DNA of 64,000 nucleotides. Origin: Mucilaginibacter sp. MD40. GTDB lineage: Bacteria; Bacteroidota; Bacteroidia; Sphingobacteriales; Sphingobacteriaceae. Location of the stretch: the NCBI RefSeq assembly GCF_002288635.1, contig NZ_NRSW01000001.1, positions 3,553,852-3,617,851 on the forward strand, given 5' to 3'. Below the pieces are notes generated by a model that was not told the origin of the DNA, did no database searches, and was given only the letters and a program-made list of their open reading frames with translations. Of this stretch, positions 44,384-52,169 are shown piece after piece. The position numbers and the translations under genes were made by a program. Positions within the stretch are counted from its first letter, which is position 1. Every line of letters starts with the position of its first letter.

Positions 44384-44476
44384 ATCAATTATGATGTAAA
44401 AATAAGGGTTACATGTAAGTTGCCCGAACACATTGCATATTATGACGTTTGATTGATAACTATACAACCAACAGTG

Positions 44477-45151
44477 ATGTTTGCAGCCATATTACCGCCC
44501 GATGGTGGCCTGGTTTACACTGAAACCAACCTCCATCATTTTTTCCCGGAGCCCTGGAACATGGTATCGTCCGCCCTGTTTCTCATACCGGGTATTTATT
44601 GGCTTATTAAGCTTAAAGGCTTTAACCGGCAATACACCTTCCTGAGCATAGCTACCTGGCTGTTGCTCACAGGATGTGTGGGGAGCACCGTTTACCACGG
44701 CCTGCGCAAATGGCATATTTTTATTATGATGGATTGGTTACCCATAGCTATCCTCTGCCTGCTGGCCAGCGTGTATTTTTGGATAAAATTTAGCGGGCGC
44801 AGGTATGTTGGAGCAATAACGCTGGTAGTTTTCCTGGCGTTAACATTTGGTATCAGAAAACTCATGCCTCGTTATGATATTCAATTGCTCATCAGCCTTA
44901 ATTATACGGTGATGGTGTTGATGATAGTTTTGCCGCTTATGCTGCTGTTATGGCGGCTACACTGGCAAAACAGTGAGCTTGTTTTTGGCGCGCTGCTGGC
45001 ATTTGGCATTGCCATAGGTTTTAGGATATACGATAAATATACTACCCTAAGCATAGGCACGCACTTTCTGTGGCACACCTTTGGGGCAATAGCCACATCA
45101 TTAATATTTGTATTTATTTACCGCATAAACGGCATCAAAACGCAAAGTTGA
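44477..45151 (+). CDS. CREST-superfamily (alkaline ceramidase-like) membrane hydrolase
   Basis: The 224-residue protein has about seven transmembrane helices and conserved polar residues of the CREST superfamily (alkaline ceramidases, PAQR receptors, Per1). These are Ser and His in [12 protein letters not shown], Asp in IMMDWLP, and the His pair in [11 protein letters not shown]. This Ser-His-Asp-His-His set is thought to bind a zinc ion and act as an amide hydrolase on lipids. The ATG at 44477 is preferred to a TTG at 44453. A ceramide- or sphingolipid-like substrate is plausible in a sphingolipid-making Sphingobacteriaceae member, but this is inferred. Confidence 0.75.
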   Translation: MFAAILPPDGGLVYTETNLHHFFPEPWNMVSSALFLIPGIYWLIKLKGFNRQYTFLSIATWLLLTGCVGSTVYHGLRKWHIFIMMDWLPIAILCLLASVYFWIKFSGRRYVGAITLVVFLALTFGIRKLMPRYDIQLLISLNYTVMVLMIVLPLMLLLWRLHWQNSELVFGALLAFGIAIGFRIYDKYTTLSIGTHFLWHTFGAIATSLIFVFIYRINGIKTQS

Positions 45152-45153
45152 GT

Positions 45154-45879
45154 TTAACGAAGATCGAACAGGTTATCTACACCAAGAATTTTACGTGAGG
45201 TAAAACCCTCACCGTATTTGGCCCCAATGCTTTTACCATATTCGCGGCCGCGGCCATTTACCTGCTCAATAAAATCAGGTGAGGATATGTAAGTCTGAGG
45301 CTCATCATCATTCCAGTCGGGGTTGTGAAATTGTGAGCCGTAGGCATAAATGCTCTCTATCTTTTTATCCCAAAACTCGGTTACATCAACAATTATATCA
45401 GGTTTAATATACCTGTCCTGTATAAAATGTAGCACCTGTTTTGGGCGCCATGCTTCCTGCGGCTGGCCGTCGGTATCTAAAGTTTCTATCCTTCGTAGTC
45501 CGGCTAAAAAAGCCGATGCCTCCACCAATTCATTGGCCCGGCCATGATCGGGGTGGCGGTCATGATACGCGTTGGTGATCACAATTTCAGGCTGGTATTT
45601 CCTGATAGCCGCGATAACTTTTAGTTGATACTCCTGCGAGTTCTGAAAAAAGCCATCGGGCAGCGCCAGGTTATCGCGTACGGTTAAGCCCAGTATTTCG
45701 GCTGCTTTAGCGGCTTCTTTGTCGCGTATCTCGGCAGAGCCGCGCGTGCCAAGTTCGCCCCGGGTAAGGTCGGCAATGCCTACTTTATGCCCTAATTTAA
45801 TGTGTTTTAAAATGGTACCGGCACAACCCAGTTCAGCATCATCGGGATGCACTGGTAAAACTAATATGTCTAATTTCAT
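45154..45879 (-). CDS. bshB1: bacillithiol biosynthesis deacetylase BshB1
   Basis: The 241-residue zinc deacetylase removes acetyl from GlcNAc-malate, the second step in bacillithiol synthesis. Diagnostic motifs are HPDDAELG (zinc His and Asp, catalytic Asp), LTRGELGTRGS, and the ITNAYHDRHPDHGRAN block. Its start overlaps the glutathione-peroxidase-family gene by four bases, so the two are translationally coupled. bshA and bshC are not in this window. Confidence 0.95.
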   Translation of the reverse strand: MKLDILVLPVHPDDAELGCAGTILKHIKLGHKVGIADLTRGELGTRGSAEIRDKEAAKAAEILGLTVRDNLALPDGFFQNSQEYQLKVIAAIRKYQPEIVITNAYHDRHPDHGRANELVEASAFLAGLRRIETLDTDGQPQEAWRPKQVLHFIQDRYIKPDIIVDVTEFWDKKIESIYAYGSQFHNPDWNDDEPQTYISSPDFIEQVNGRGREYGKSIGAKYGEGFTSRKILGVDNLFDLR

Positions 45880-46394
45880 TTATTGGTAACTTTATCAGCC
45901 CCGGCTGCCAGCAGGCGTTGTATCTTCTTCTTAATTTTTGAAGATGTTGGCTTGGTGAACGGATAAAAAAAGTCGATCACGCGGCCTTCTTTATCAATAA
46001 GATACTTGTGAAAATTCCAGCGGGGTTTGGCGTTTACTTTTCCGTTGGCTTTTTTATCGGCCAGGAACTTGTATAGCGGGTGGGCATGCGGCCCGCGTAC
46101 CCGCATTTTTTCAAATACGTTAAAGTTGGTGCCGTAATTATGGCAAAATGCTTCAATGGCTGCGCCATCAAGCGGCTCCTGCTGCCCAAAATCATTTGAA
46201 GGGAAAGCGAGTACTTCAAAATCGGTATCGGCAAAAATGGTTTTCAGTTCTGCCAGGTCCTGCAGCTGAGGGGTAAAACCACACTGCGAGGCGGTATTAA
46301 CAATTAAAAGTACTTTATTGCTGTATTGAGATAACGGAACGGTTTCACCGTTGATCTTGTTAACGGTAAACTGGTAGATGTTACTGGTATTCAT
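45876..46394 (-). CDS. glutathione peroxidase-family thiol peroxidase
   Basis: The 172-residue peroxidase has peroxidatic Cys38 in NTASQCGFT (cysteine, not selenocysteine), the SNDFGQQEP block with Gln, and the RWNFHKYL block with Trp/Asn of the catalytic tetrad. Bacteroidota lack glutathione but make bacillithiol, so this enzyme probably uses thioredoxin or bacillithiol-based reductants. Being co-transcribed with bshB1 supports a redox role. Its start directly follows the DUF4294 stop. Confidence 0.93.
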   Translation of the reverse strand: MNTSNIYQFTVNKINGETVPLSQYSNKVLLIVNTASQCGFTPQLQDLAELKTIFADTDFEVLAFPSNDFGQQEPLDGAAIEAFCHNYGTNFNVFEKMRVRGPHAHPLYKFLADKKANGKVNAKPRWNFHKYLIDKEGRVIDFFYPFTKPTSSKIKKKIQRLLAAGADKVTNK

Positions 46395-47012
46395 TTAATT
46401 ATAGTTAGAAACATATCCCATTTGGTTAAGGATAGCTTCAATATCACGCTCCTCCGATGCATCATAGTTCTCTTTCAGGTTGTGGCCAAATATGCGCGCC
46501 ACCGATTGAAACAGAAAGGCGTTAAAACCGCCTTTGAGTTCTTTAGCCAGCGCATAGCTTGTGGTACCGGTTTCACGGCTCACCAGCTTTATCAACACTT
46601 CGCCCTGGCTTATAGTAAGGTTCTTAATATCCTTGTTAAAAATATTTTTCACATCAATCTCACAGGCCTTCATCAATTCTTTCTGCTTCTTTTTATCGGC
46701 AGTAAGGGCAAGTTCGCGCTGTAGCTGTATATAACGCTGGGCGGCAAAACGCGCGTAAGGCAACACCTTCATCACGTTGTATTTGAGCCTGCGGTATGCC
46801 AGCCTGTCGGCATCGCTGGCAAATATGCGGGTATCCACAATATTTACCTGCGGTGCTACTATCCAGGGCACCAGTTCGCCGTCAAGCTTGGTCATATATA
46901 CCTTAGTGGTATCGTTTTTGCCCAGGTGTACAGGAGGCGCGGGTTTATCGTCCTGCGCTTTAGCAACACCAATTGCCAAACAAAATAACAGCAGAGGTAA
47001 TATTAATTTCAT
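46395..47012 (-). CDS. DUF4294 secreted protein
   Basis: The 205-residue protein has a signal peptide MKLILPLLLFCLAIGVAKAQ. The DUF4294 core includes VYMTKLDGELVPWIVAPQVN and VLPYARFAAQRYIQLQREL, and a C-terminal region ends RDIEAILNQMGYVSNYN. DUF4294 is found only in Bacteroidota; function unknown. The ATG at 47012 is preferred to a TTG at 47030 because it begins the signal peptide. It is first in an operon with the peroxidase and bshB1. Confidence 0.85.
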   Translation of the reverse strand: MKLILPLLLFCLAIGVAKAQDDKPAPPVHLGKNDTTKVYMTKLDGELVPWIVAPQVNIVDTRIFASDADRLAYRRLKYNVMKVLPYARFAAQRYIQLQRELALTADKKKQKELMKACEIDVKNIFNKDIKNLTISQGEVLIKLVSRETGTTSYALAKELKGGFNAFLFQSVARIFGHNLKENYDASEERDIEAILNQMGYVSNYN

Positions 47013-47027
47013 ATTTTTACTAACATA

Positions 47028-47035
47028 CAAAATTA
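47028..47035 (-). promoter_or_regulatory. -7 promoter box of the DUF4294-gpx-bshB1 operon
   Basis: TAATTTTG on the minus strand matches TAnnTTTG and ends 15 bases before the ATG at 47012. Confidence 0.5.
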
Positions 47036-47122
47036 AAGCATTTTATTTTGTTATTTTATGATTAACCAACAATAAAAAATATTGTTACATGGTTATGAAA
47101 ATAAGCCGGTAAACGCCAACAG

Positions 47123-49345
47123 ATGAAAGATTTAGTGATTGACCTTGAAGCCGAAAAGAAAGAAATATTAAAACGCTACCGGGCATTGCTGCGCGCCAGT
47201 AAATCAACCCTGCAAAAGGGCGATAAACGACTGATACGCAAAGCTTTTGAAATGGCTCTGGAAAGCCATAAAGATATGCGCCGTAAAAGCGGCGAGCCAT
47301 ACATATACCACCCTATAGCCGTTGCGCAGATAGCCGCCGAAGAAATTGGCCTGGGTACTACCTCTATTGTTTGTGCCCTGCTGCATGACGTGGTAGAGGA
47401 TACCGATGTTACCCTGGAGGACATTGAGCTTGAATTTGGTAAAAAAGTGGCCAAAATAATTGATGGCCTTACCAAAATATCAGGCGTTTTTGATACCAAT
47501 AGTTCTTTACAGGCCGAAAACTTCCGTAAGATGCTGCTTACCCTTGCTGATGATGTAAGGGTGATACTCATTAAACTGGCCGACCGCCTGCATAACATGC
47601 GTACGATGGAGTTTATGCCGCGCGATAAGCAGCTCAAACTCTCATCTGAAACGGTATACCTGTACGCCCCCCTGGCACACCGCCTGGGTTTATATGCCAT
47701 CAAATCCGAACTGGAAGACCTTTCCATGAAGTACATGGAGCGCGAAACTTACCAGTTCATCAAAAACAAGCTGAACGAAAAGAAAGCCGAACGGGAGAAA
47801 TTCATCGCCGATTTTATTAAGCCCGTACAAAAAATACTGGAAGGCCAGGATCTGCACGGCGAGGTTTTCGGCAGGCCAAAATCCATCCACTCCATTTGGA
47901 ACAAGATGAAGAAAAAGGCCATCCCTTTTGAGGAAGTATATGACCTTTTCGCCATCCGTATCATCCTGGATAGCGCGCCCGAAAACGAAAAGGCCGAATG
48001 CTGGAAAGCCTACTCCATCGTTACGGATCTTTACCGCCCCAATCCTGACCGGCTTCGCGACTGGATATCATCGCCAAAAGCCAACGGTTACGAATCATTA
48101 CACACCACGGTAATGGGCCCGCGCGGGCAGTGGGTAGAGGTGCAGATACGTACCAAACGCATGAACGAGATTGCCGAGAAAGGTTTCGCCGCGCACTGGA
48201 AATATAAAGAGTCATCAACAGATAGCGGCCTGGACCAATGGGTGCAAAAGGTACGCGATATGCTTAAAAACCCGGACTCTAACGCGCTGGACTTCCTGGA
48301 CGACTTTAAGATGAACCTCTTTAGTGATGAAATATTCATCTTTACGCCTAAGGGGGCGCTTATTCAGCTTCCGCTCAATGCCACCGCGCTTGATTTTGCC
48401 TTTGAGATACATACCGACGTGGGTGCCAGTTGTATTGGCGCTAAGGTGAACCATAAACTGGTACCGCTGAGCTATAAATTGCAAAACGGCGACCAGGTAG
48501 AGATCATTACATCCGGCAAGCAAACCCCTAAGGAAGACTGGCTGAACTTTGTTGTAACCGCCAAGGCCAAAGCCAAGATAAAATCGGCACTTAAAGAGGA
48601 AAAACGAAAGATTGCCGAAGATGGCAAGGAAATACTGGAGCGTAAGATGAAGTCGATAAAACTTACTTACAACTCCGAAAACCTGCAGAAGCTCAGCTAT
48701 TTCTTTAAGCTACAATCCACACAGGATCTTTTTTACAACGTAGCCAAAGGGCTTATTGATATGAAGGACCTGAAGGACTACCAGGCGTCAGAAAAAATTA
48801 TTGAGAATAAGCCGCAGGATAAAATTGAGGCCGACCAGCTGCATAACCTGGTTAAAAGCATTAAAGCCAAAGACAGCGACATATTGCTGATAGGCGAGGA
48901 TATGCAAAAGATAGATTACAAGCTGGCTGCCTGCTGTAACCCTATCCCTGGCGACGATGTGTTTGGCTTTATTACCGTTGGCGATGGTATTAAGATACAC
49001 CGCACCAACTGCCCTAACGCCGCTAAGTTAATGGCCAATTATGGCTACCGTATTGTAAAAGCCCGCTGGACCAACCAGCAGGAACTGGCTTTTCTTACCG
49101 GCCTGCGCATTACCGGTATTGACGATGTTGGCCTTATCAACAAACTCACTACCGTTATATCACATGATTTTAAGGTAAATATCCGCTCTATCACCGTTGA
49201 TAGCGATAACGGCATATTTGAGGGATCAATAATGGTTTATGTGAACGATACAGATCATCTCGAAAACCTGATCAAAAAACTCAACCAGGTAAAGGGAATC
49301 ACGCAAGTTGTCCGGTTTGACTCTGCGATAGAGAAAGCATCGTAG
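47123..49345 (+). CDS. RelA/SpoT-family (p)ppGpp synthetase/hydrolase
   Basis: The 740-residue long RSH protein has an HD hydrolase domain (about residues 55-205, with LLHDVVEDTDVTL). A synthetase domain follows (about 250-365, with SSPKANGYESLHTTV and VEVQIRTKRMNEIAEKG). Next are a TGS domain (about 400-460, IFIFTPKGALIQLP), a helical/zinc-finger-like region with CCNPIPGDDVFGF, and a C-terminal ACT domain (about 660-735). Both active sites look intact, so it should make and degrade the stringent-response alarmone. It is apparently monocistronic. Confidence 0.95.
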   Translation: MKDLVIDLEAEKKEILKRYRALLRASKSTLQKGDKRLIRKAFEMALESHKDMRRKSGEPYIYHPIAVAQIAAEEIGLGTTSIVCALLHDVVEDTDVTLEDIELEFGKKVAKIIDGLTKISGVFDTNSSLQAENFRKMLLTLADDVRVILIKLADRLHNMRTMEFMPRDKQLKLSSETVYLYAPLAHRLGLYAIKSELEDLSMKYMERETYQFIKNKLNEKKAEREKFIADFIKPVQKILEGQDLHGEVFGRPKSIHSIWNKMKKKAIPFEEVYDLFAIRIILDSAPENEKAECWKAYSIVTDLYRPNPDRLRDWISSPKANGYESLHTTVMGPRGQWVEVQIRTKRMNEIAEKGFAAHWKYKESSTDSGLDQWVQKVRDMLKNPDSNALDFLDDFKMNLFSDEIFIFTPKGALIQLPLNATALDFAFEIHTDVGASCIGAKVNHKLVPLSYKLQNGDQVEIITSGKQTPKEDWLNFVVTAKAKAKIKSALKEEKRKIAEDGKEILERKMKSIKLTYNSENLQKLSYFFKLQSTQDLFYNVAKGLIDMKDLKDYQASEKIIENKPQDKIEADQLHNLVKSIKAKDSDILLIGEDMQKIDYKLAACCNPIPGDDVFGFITVGDGIKIHRTNCPNAAKLMANYGYRIVKARWTNQQELAFLTGLRITGIDDVGLINKLTTVISHDFKVNIRSITVDSDNGIFEGSIMVYVNDTDHLENLIKKLNQVKGITQVVRFDSAIEKAS

Positions 49346-49356
49346 TAGAGAGAGTT

Positions 49357-49428
49357 TAGAATCAGGAGTCAAGAATCAAGACATCAACACAACTGTCTTG
49401 ACTCTTGATTCTCGTTTCTTGATTCTCG
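49357..49428. repeat. AGAATCAAGA-type direct and inverted repeat cluster
   Basis: Copies of a GAATCAAGA-like word occur on both strands: GAATCAGGAGTCAAGAATCAAGAC on the left, and its near complement GTCTTGACTCTTGATTC plus CTTGATTCTC on the right. The long arms could fold into a hairpin after the RSH gene. The right arm also supplies a TTG (49419-49421) in position to be the -33 element of the next gene. Confidence 0.6.
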
Positions 49429-49443
49429 TATAAAAATATTTAA

Positions 49444-49451
49444 TACATTTG
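49444..49451 (+). promoter_or_regulatory. -7 promoter box of the Fur-family gene
   Basis: TACATTTG matches TAnnTTTG, 22 bases downstream of a TTG (49419-49421) and 18 bases before the ATG at 49470. Confidence 0.55.
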
Positions 49452-49469
49452 TATTGTTAACATAACATT

Positions 49470-49940
49470 ATGCCTGCACAGGAAACCATCGCTATGGTTA
49501 AAAAGATTTTCGAGGCCTATCTCGAAAACAAGAGCCTCAGGAAAACACCCGAGCGCTTTGCCATACTCGAAGAAATTTACTCCAGAAATGATCATTTCGA
49601 TGTGGAATCGTTGTATATCCACATGAAAAACAAAAAGTACAGGGTAAGCCGTGCTACTGTTTATAACACACTTGAACTACTGGTATCATGTGACCTGGTA
49701 ACCAAGCATCAGTTTGGTAAAAACATGGCCCAGTTCGAAAAATCATACGGATACAAGCAGCACGATCATATTATCTGCATAGACTGCGGCAAGGTTGTGG
49801 AATTTTGCGACCCGCGTATCCAGCAGATACAGAGCATGATGGGCGATATCCTCAAGTTTGATATCAAACACCACTCGCTTAATTTATATGGCAATTGCAC
49901 CAAATTGCGTGATGGTGTTTGCGACCGTAAAGTATCATAA
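49470..49940 (+). CDS. Fur-family metalloregulator
   Basis: The 156-residue repressor has an N-terminal winged helix ([14 protein letters not shown] ... [17 protein letters not shown]). The dimerisation/metal domain contains [11 protein letters not shown] and [11 protein letters not shown], whose CxxC pairs hold the structural zinc. It could be Fur, Zur or PerR; the sensed metal is not certain. It is followed 2 bases later by the AbiEi-like gene. Fur and purA are commonly adjacent in this family, so the AbiE genes look inserted. Confidence 0.9.
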   Translation: MPAQETIAMVKKIFEAYLENKSLRKTPERFAILEEIYSRNDHFDVESLYIHMKNKKYRVSRATVYNTLELLVSCDLVTKHQFGKNMAQFEKSYGYKQHDHIICIDCGKVVEFCDPRIQQIQSMMGDILKFDIKHHSLNLYGNCTKLRDGVCDRKVS

Positions 49941-49942
49941 TT

Positions 49943-50236
49943 ATGAATACTCCCCTTTTAAGCAAACAGGCATTCTGGGATGTTGATATGTCTACTATCG
50001 ACTATGAAAAAAATGCCGTACATGTAGTTGAAAAGGTAATTGAACGAGGCAAAGCCGAGGATTTTGAGAACTTACTTAAATTTTACGGTTTTAAACGCGT
50101 TGGCGAATTAGCCAAACAAGCGCACTGGTTATCAGATATAAGCATCAATTTTTGCTGCACGCTGTTTAAGATTAAACTTACCGATTTTAAATGCTACGAA
50201 AAGAAACAGTTGAACCAGCAACACTGGAACTTCTAA
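49943..50236 (+). CDS. putative AbiEi-like antitoxin (DUF6922 type)
   Basis: The 97-residue protein contains KAEDFENLLKFYGFKRVGEL and other short helices, resembling the small DUF6922-type partners of AbiEii toxins. Its stop overlaps the toxin start by 46 bases, and it begins 2 bases after fur. No DNA-binding winged helix of full-length AbiEi is visible, so the antitoxin mechanism is uncertain. Confidence 0.65.
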   Translation: MNTPLLSKQAFWDVDMSTIDYEKNAVHVVEKVIERGKAEDFENLLKFYGFKRVGELAKQAHWLSDISINFCCTLFKIKLTDFKCYEKKQLNQQHWNF

Positions 50237-50820
50237 CTAAACTTGTTTCCTTATCTCAACTTCAACAATTCAGACTGGTAGGGGGTACTGCACTTTCACT
50301 TTTATATGGCCACAGAAAATCAATTGATTTAGACCTTTTTACAGATGCGCCATTTGATAAAGATTTGCTGATTGAAACGCTTAATGATGCATTTGGCCTG
50401 ATCATAACAACTAATGACAGATCTAAATCGATATATCAATGCATCATCAATGATGTAAAAGTTGATTTTGTAAGCTTAAAAGATCCTTTTCTTTATCCGG
50501 CTCAGGTTATTGAAGATGTTCCTTTGGCTGATGTTAAAGATCTGATAGCACTTAAACTGAATGCGGTAAAAGGCCGTGGCGTTAAAAAAGATTTCTGGGA
50601 CCTGGCAAAATTACTGCAGTACTTTTCCTTTAAAGAACTTTTTCAATTTTATCATGATAGATATCCATATGATGATACCTTTGCAGTAATTAGGTCTGTG
50701 GTGTACTTTGCTGACGCAGAAGATACTATTGAACCGCAATCCTTAGATGGAATGACCTGGGAAAAGGTTAAAGATATTATTACTAAAGCATTTGACTACT
50801 ACTATAAAGATAAAATTTAA
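50191..50820 (+). CDS. AbiEii/AbiGii-type nucleotidyltransferase toxin
   Basis: The 209-residue protein has the minimal nucleotidyltransferase signature RLVGGTALSLLYGHRKSIDLDLF (GG-T/S then D-x-D), a hallmark of AbiEii toxins. These transfer nucleotides to tRNA or other targets to block growth, sometimes against phage. It lies downstream of the AbiEi-like gene with a 46-base overlap and shares the last base of its stop with the purA ATG. The gene reads as more A/T-rich than its neighbours, consistent with transfer. Confidence 0.85.
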   Translation: MLRKETVEPATLELLTKLVSLSQLQQFRLVGGTALSLLYGHRKSIDLDLFTDAPFDKDLLIETLNDAFGLIITTNDRSKSIYQCIINDVKVDFVSLKDPFLYPAQVIEDVPLADVKDLIALKLNAVKGRGVKKDFWDLAKLLQYFSFKELFQFYHDRYPYDDTFAVIRSVVYFADAEDTIEPQSLDGMTWEKVKDIITKAFDYYYKDKI

Positions 50821-52097
50821 TGGCTGTTGACGTATTATTGGGCCTCCAGTGGGGCGACGAAGGTAAAGGCAAAATTGTTGATGTACTAAGTAAAGGTTAT
50901 GACCTTATTGCCCGTTTCCAGGGTGGGCCTAACGCGGGCCATACGCTTGAGTTTGAAGGCAAAAAATTTGTATTGAACACTATTCCTTCAGGTATTTTCT
51001 TTGATAATACACTTAACCTTATCGGCAACGGTGTGGTGATCGATCCTATCACCCTTAAAAAAGAATTAGATAAGTTAAAAGATGCCGGCCACGACCTTTT
51101 AGCTAAAGGTAACCTGGTGATAGGTAAAAAAGCGCATTTGATCCTGCCAACTCACCAATTGCTTGACGCGGCTTCTGAAAAGAAAATGGGCGATGGCAAA
51201 ATTGGCTCTACCCTTAAAGGCATCGGCCCAACTTACATGGATAAAACCGGTCGTAATGGTTTGCGTATCGGCGATATAACCCTGCCTAACTTTAAAGAAA
51301 AATACCAGAAACTGGTTGATAAGCATACCTCGATGTTGCAATCGCTTTACGGCGAAGTAGCCGATTTTAGCGAGCGTGAGGCTGCCTTTTTTGAAGCTAT
51401 TGAACTCATCAAACAATTTGAGCTGGTTGATTCTGAACAACTGGTAAATAATTACCTTAAAGAAGGCAGAAAAGTATTAGCAGAAGGTGCACAGGGCACC
51501 ATGCTGGATATCGACTTTGGCTCGTATCCGTTTGTTACTTCATCAAACACCACCACAGCAGGTGCTTGTACCGGCTTAGGTATAGCGCCCAATAAGATAG
51601 GCGATGTGATAGGCATCTTTAAAGCTTACTGCACACGCGTTGGCGGTGGCCCCTTCCCTACTGAACTGCATGATGAAACCGGTGAAGAACTCCGTAAAAT
51701 TGGCCATGAATTTGGCGCAACTACCGGCAGGCCACGCCGTACCGGCTGGATCGACCTACCGGCGCTTAAATATGCTATTATGCTTAACGGTGTTACCCAA
51801 CTGGTAATGACCAAAGCCGACGTACTAAGTGGTTTTGATAAAATTTACGCTTGTACTCACTATAATTACTTAGGCGAAACCATTGATTACATGCCTTATG
51901 ATATTTGCTCGGTTGAGGCTGTGCCGGTATTAAAAGAGATTGATGGCTGGAATGAAGACCTTACCGGTATTACCGAATTAAGCGAGATCCCTGCAAAACT
52001 GCAATCTTATATCGATTACCTGGAAGCTGAATTGGGTGTACCGGTTAAATACCTTTCTGTAGGCCCCGACAGGAAACAGACTTTGGTATTGCACTAA
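50820..52097 (+). CDS. purA: adenylosuccinate synthetase
   Basis: The 425-residue GTP-dependent enzyme makes adenylosuccinate from IMP and aspartate in AMP synthesis. Key motifs are the N-terminal LLGLQWGDEGKGKIVD (catalytic Asp, phosphate loop), GNGVVIDPITL, KGIGPTYMDK and the GTP-binding TKADVLSGF. Its ATG shares one base with the toxin's TAA, so toxin translation may feed into purA. Length and motifs are complete. Confidence 0.97.
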   Translation: MAVDVLLGLQWGDEGKGKIVDVLSKGYDLIARFQGGPNAGHTLEFEGKKFVLNTIPSGIFFDNTLNLIGNGVVIDPITLKKELDKLKDAGHDLLAKGNLVIGKKAHLILPTHQLLDAASEKKMGDGKIGSTLKGIGPTYMDKTGRNGLRIGDITLPNFKEKYQKLVDKHTSMLQSLYGEVADFSEREAAFFEAIELIKQFELVDSEQLVNNYLKEGRKVLAEGAQGTMLDIDFGSYPFVTSSNTTTAGACTGLGIAPNKIGDVIGIFKAYCTRVGGGPFPTELHDETGEELRKIGHEFGATTGRPRRTGWIDLPALKYAIMLNGVTQLVMTKADVLSGFDKIYACTHYNYLGETIDYMPYDICSVEAVPVLKEIDGWNEDLTGITELSEIPAKLQSYIDYLEAELGVPVKYLSVGPDRKQTLVLH

Positions 52098-52117
52098 ACT
52101 CATTTCAAAAATTATAG

Positions 52118-52150
52118 ATAAAGGCTCTGCTTTGCGGAGCCTTTATATTT
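52118..52150 (+). terminator. intrinsic terminator of purA
   Basis: ATAAAGGCTC (52118-52127) pairs with GAGCCTTTAT (52137-52146) and is followed by ATTTT. Confidence 0.78.
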
Positions 52151-52157
52151 TGATACC

Positions 52158-52165
52158 TATTTTTG
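52158..52165 (+). promoter_or_regulatory. -7 promoter box TATTTTTG, four bases before the pabB start
   Basis: TATTTTTG is followed by CCTC and then the GTG start at 52170. A TTTG at 52131-52134, in the purA terminator loop, could be the -33 element (23-base spacing). Confidence 0.6.
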
Positions 52166-52169
52166 CCTC

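Noticed and set aside
49357..49428. Repeats considered as a CRISPR fragment or insertion-sequence end
   Set aside because: Repeat spacing is irregular, there are no spacers, no cas genes and no transposase frame nearby.
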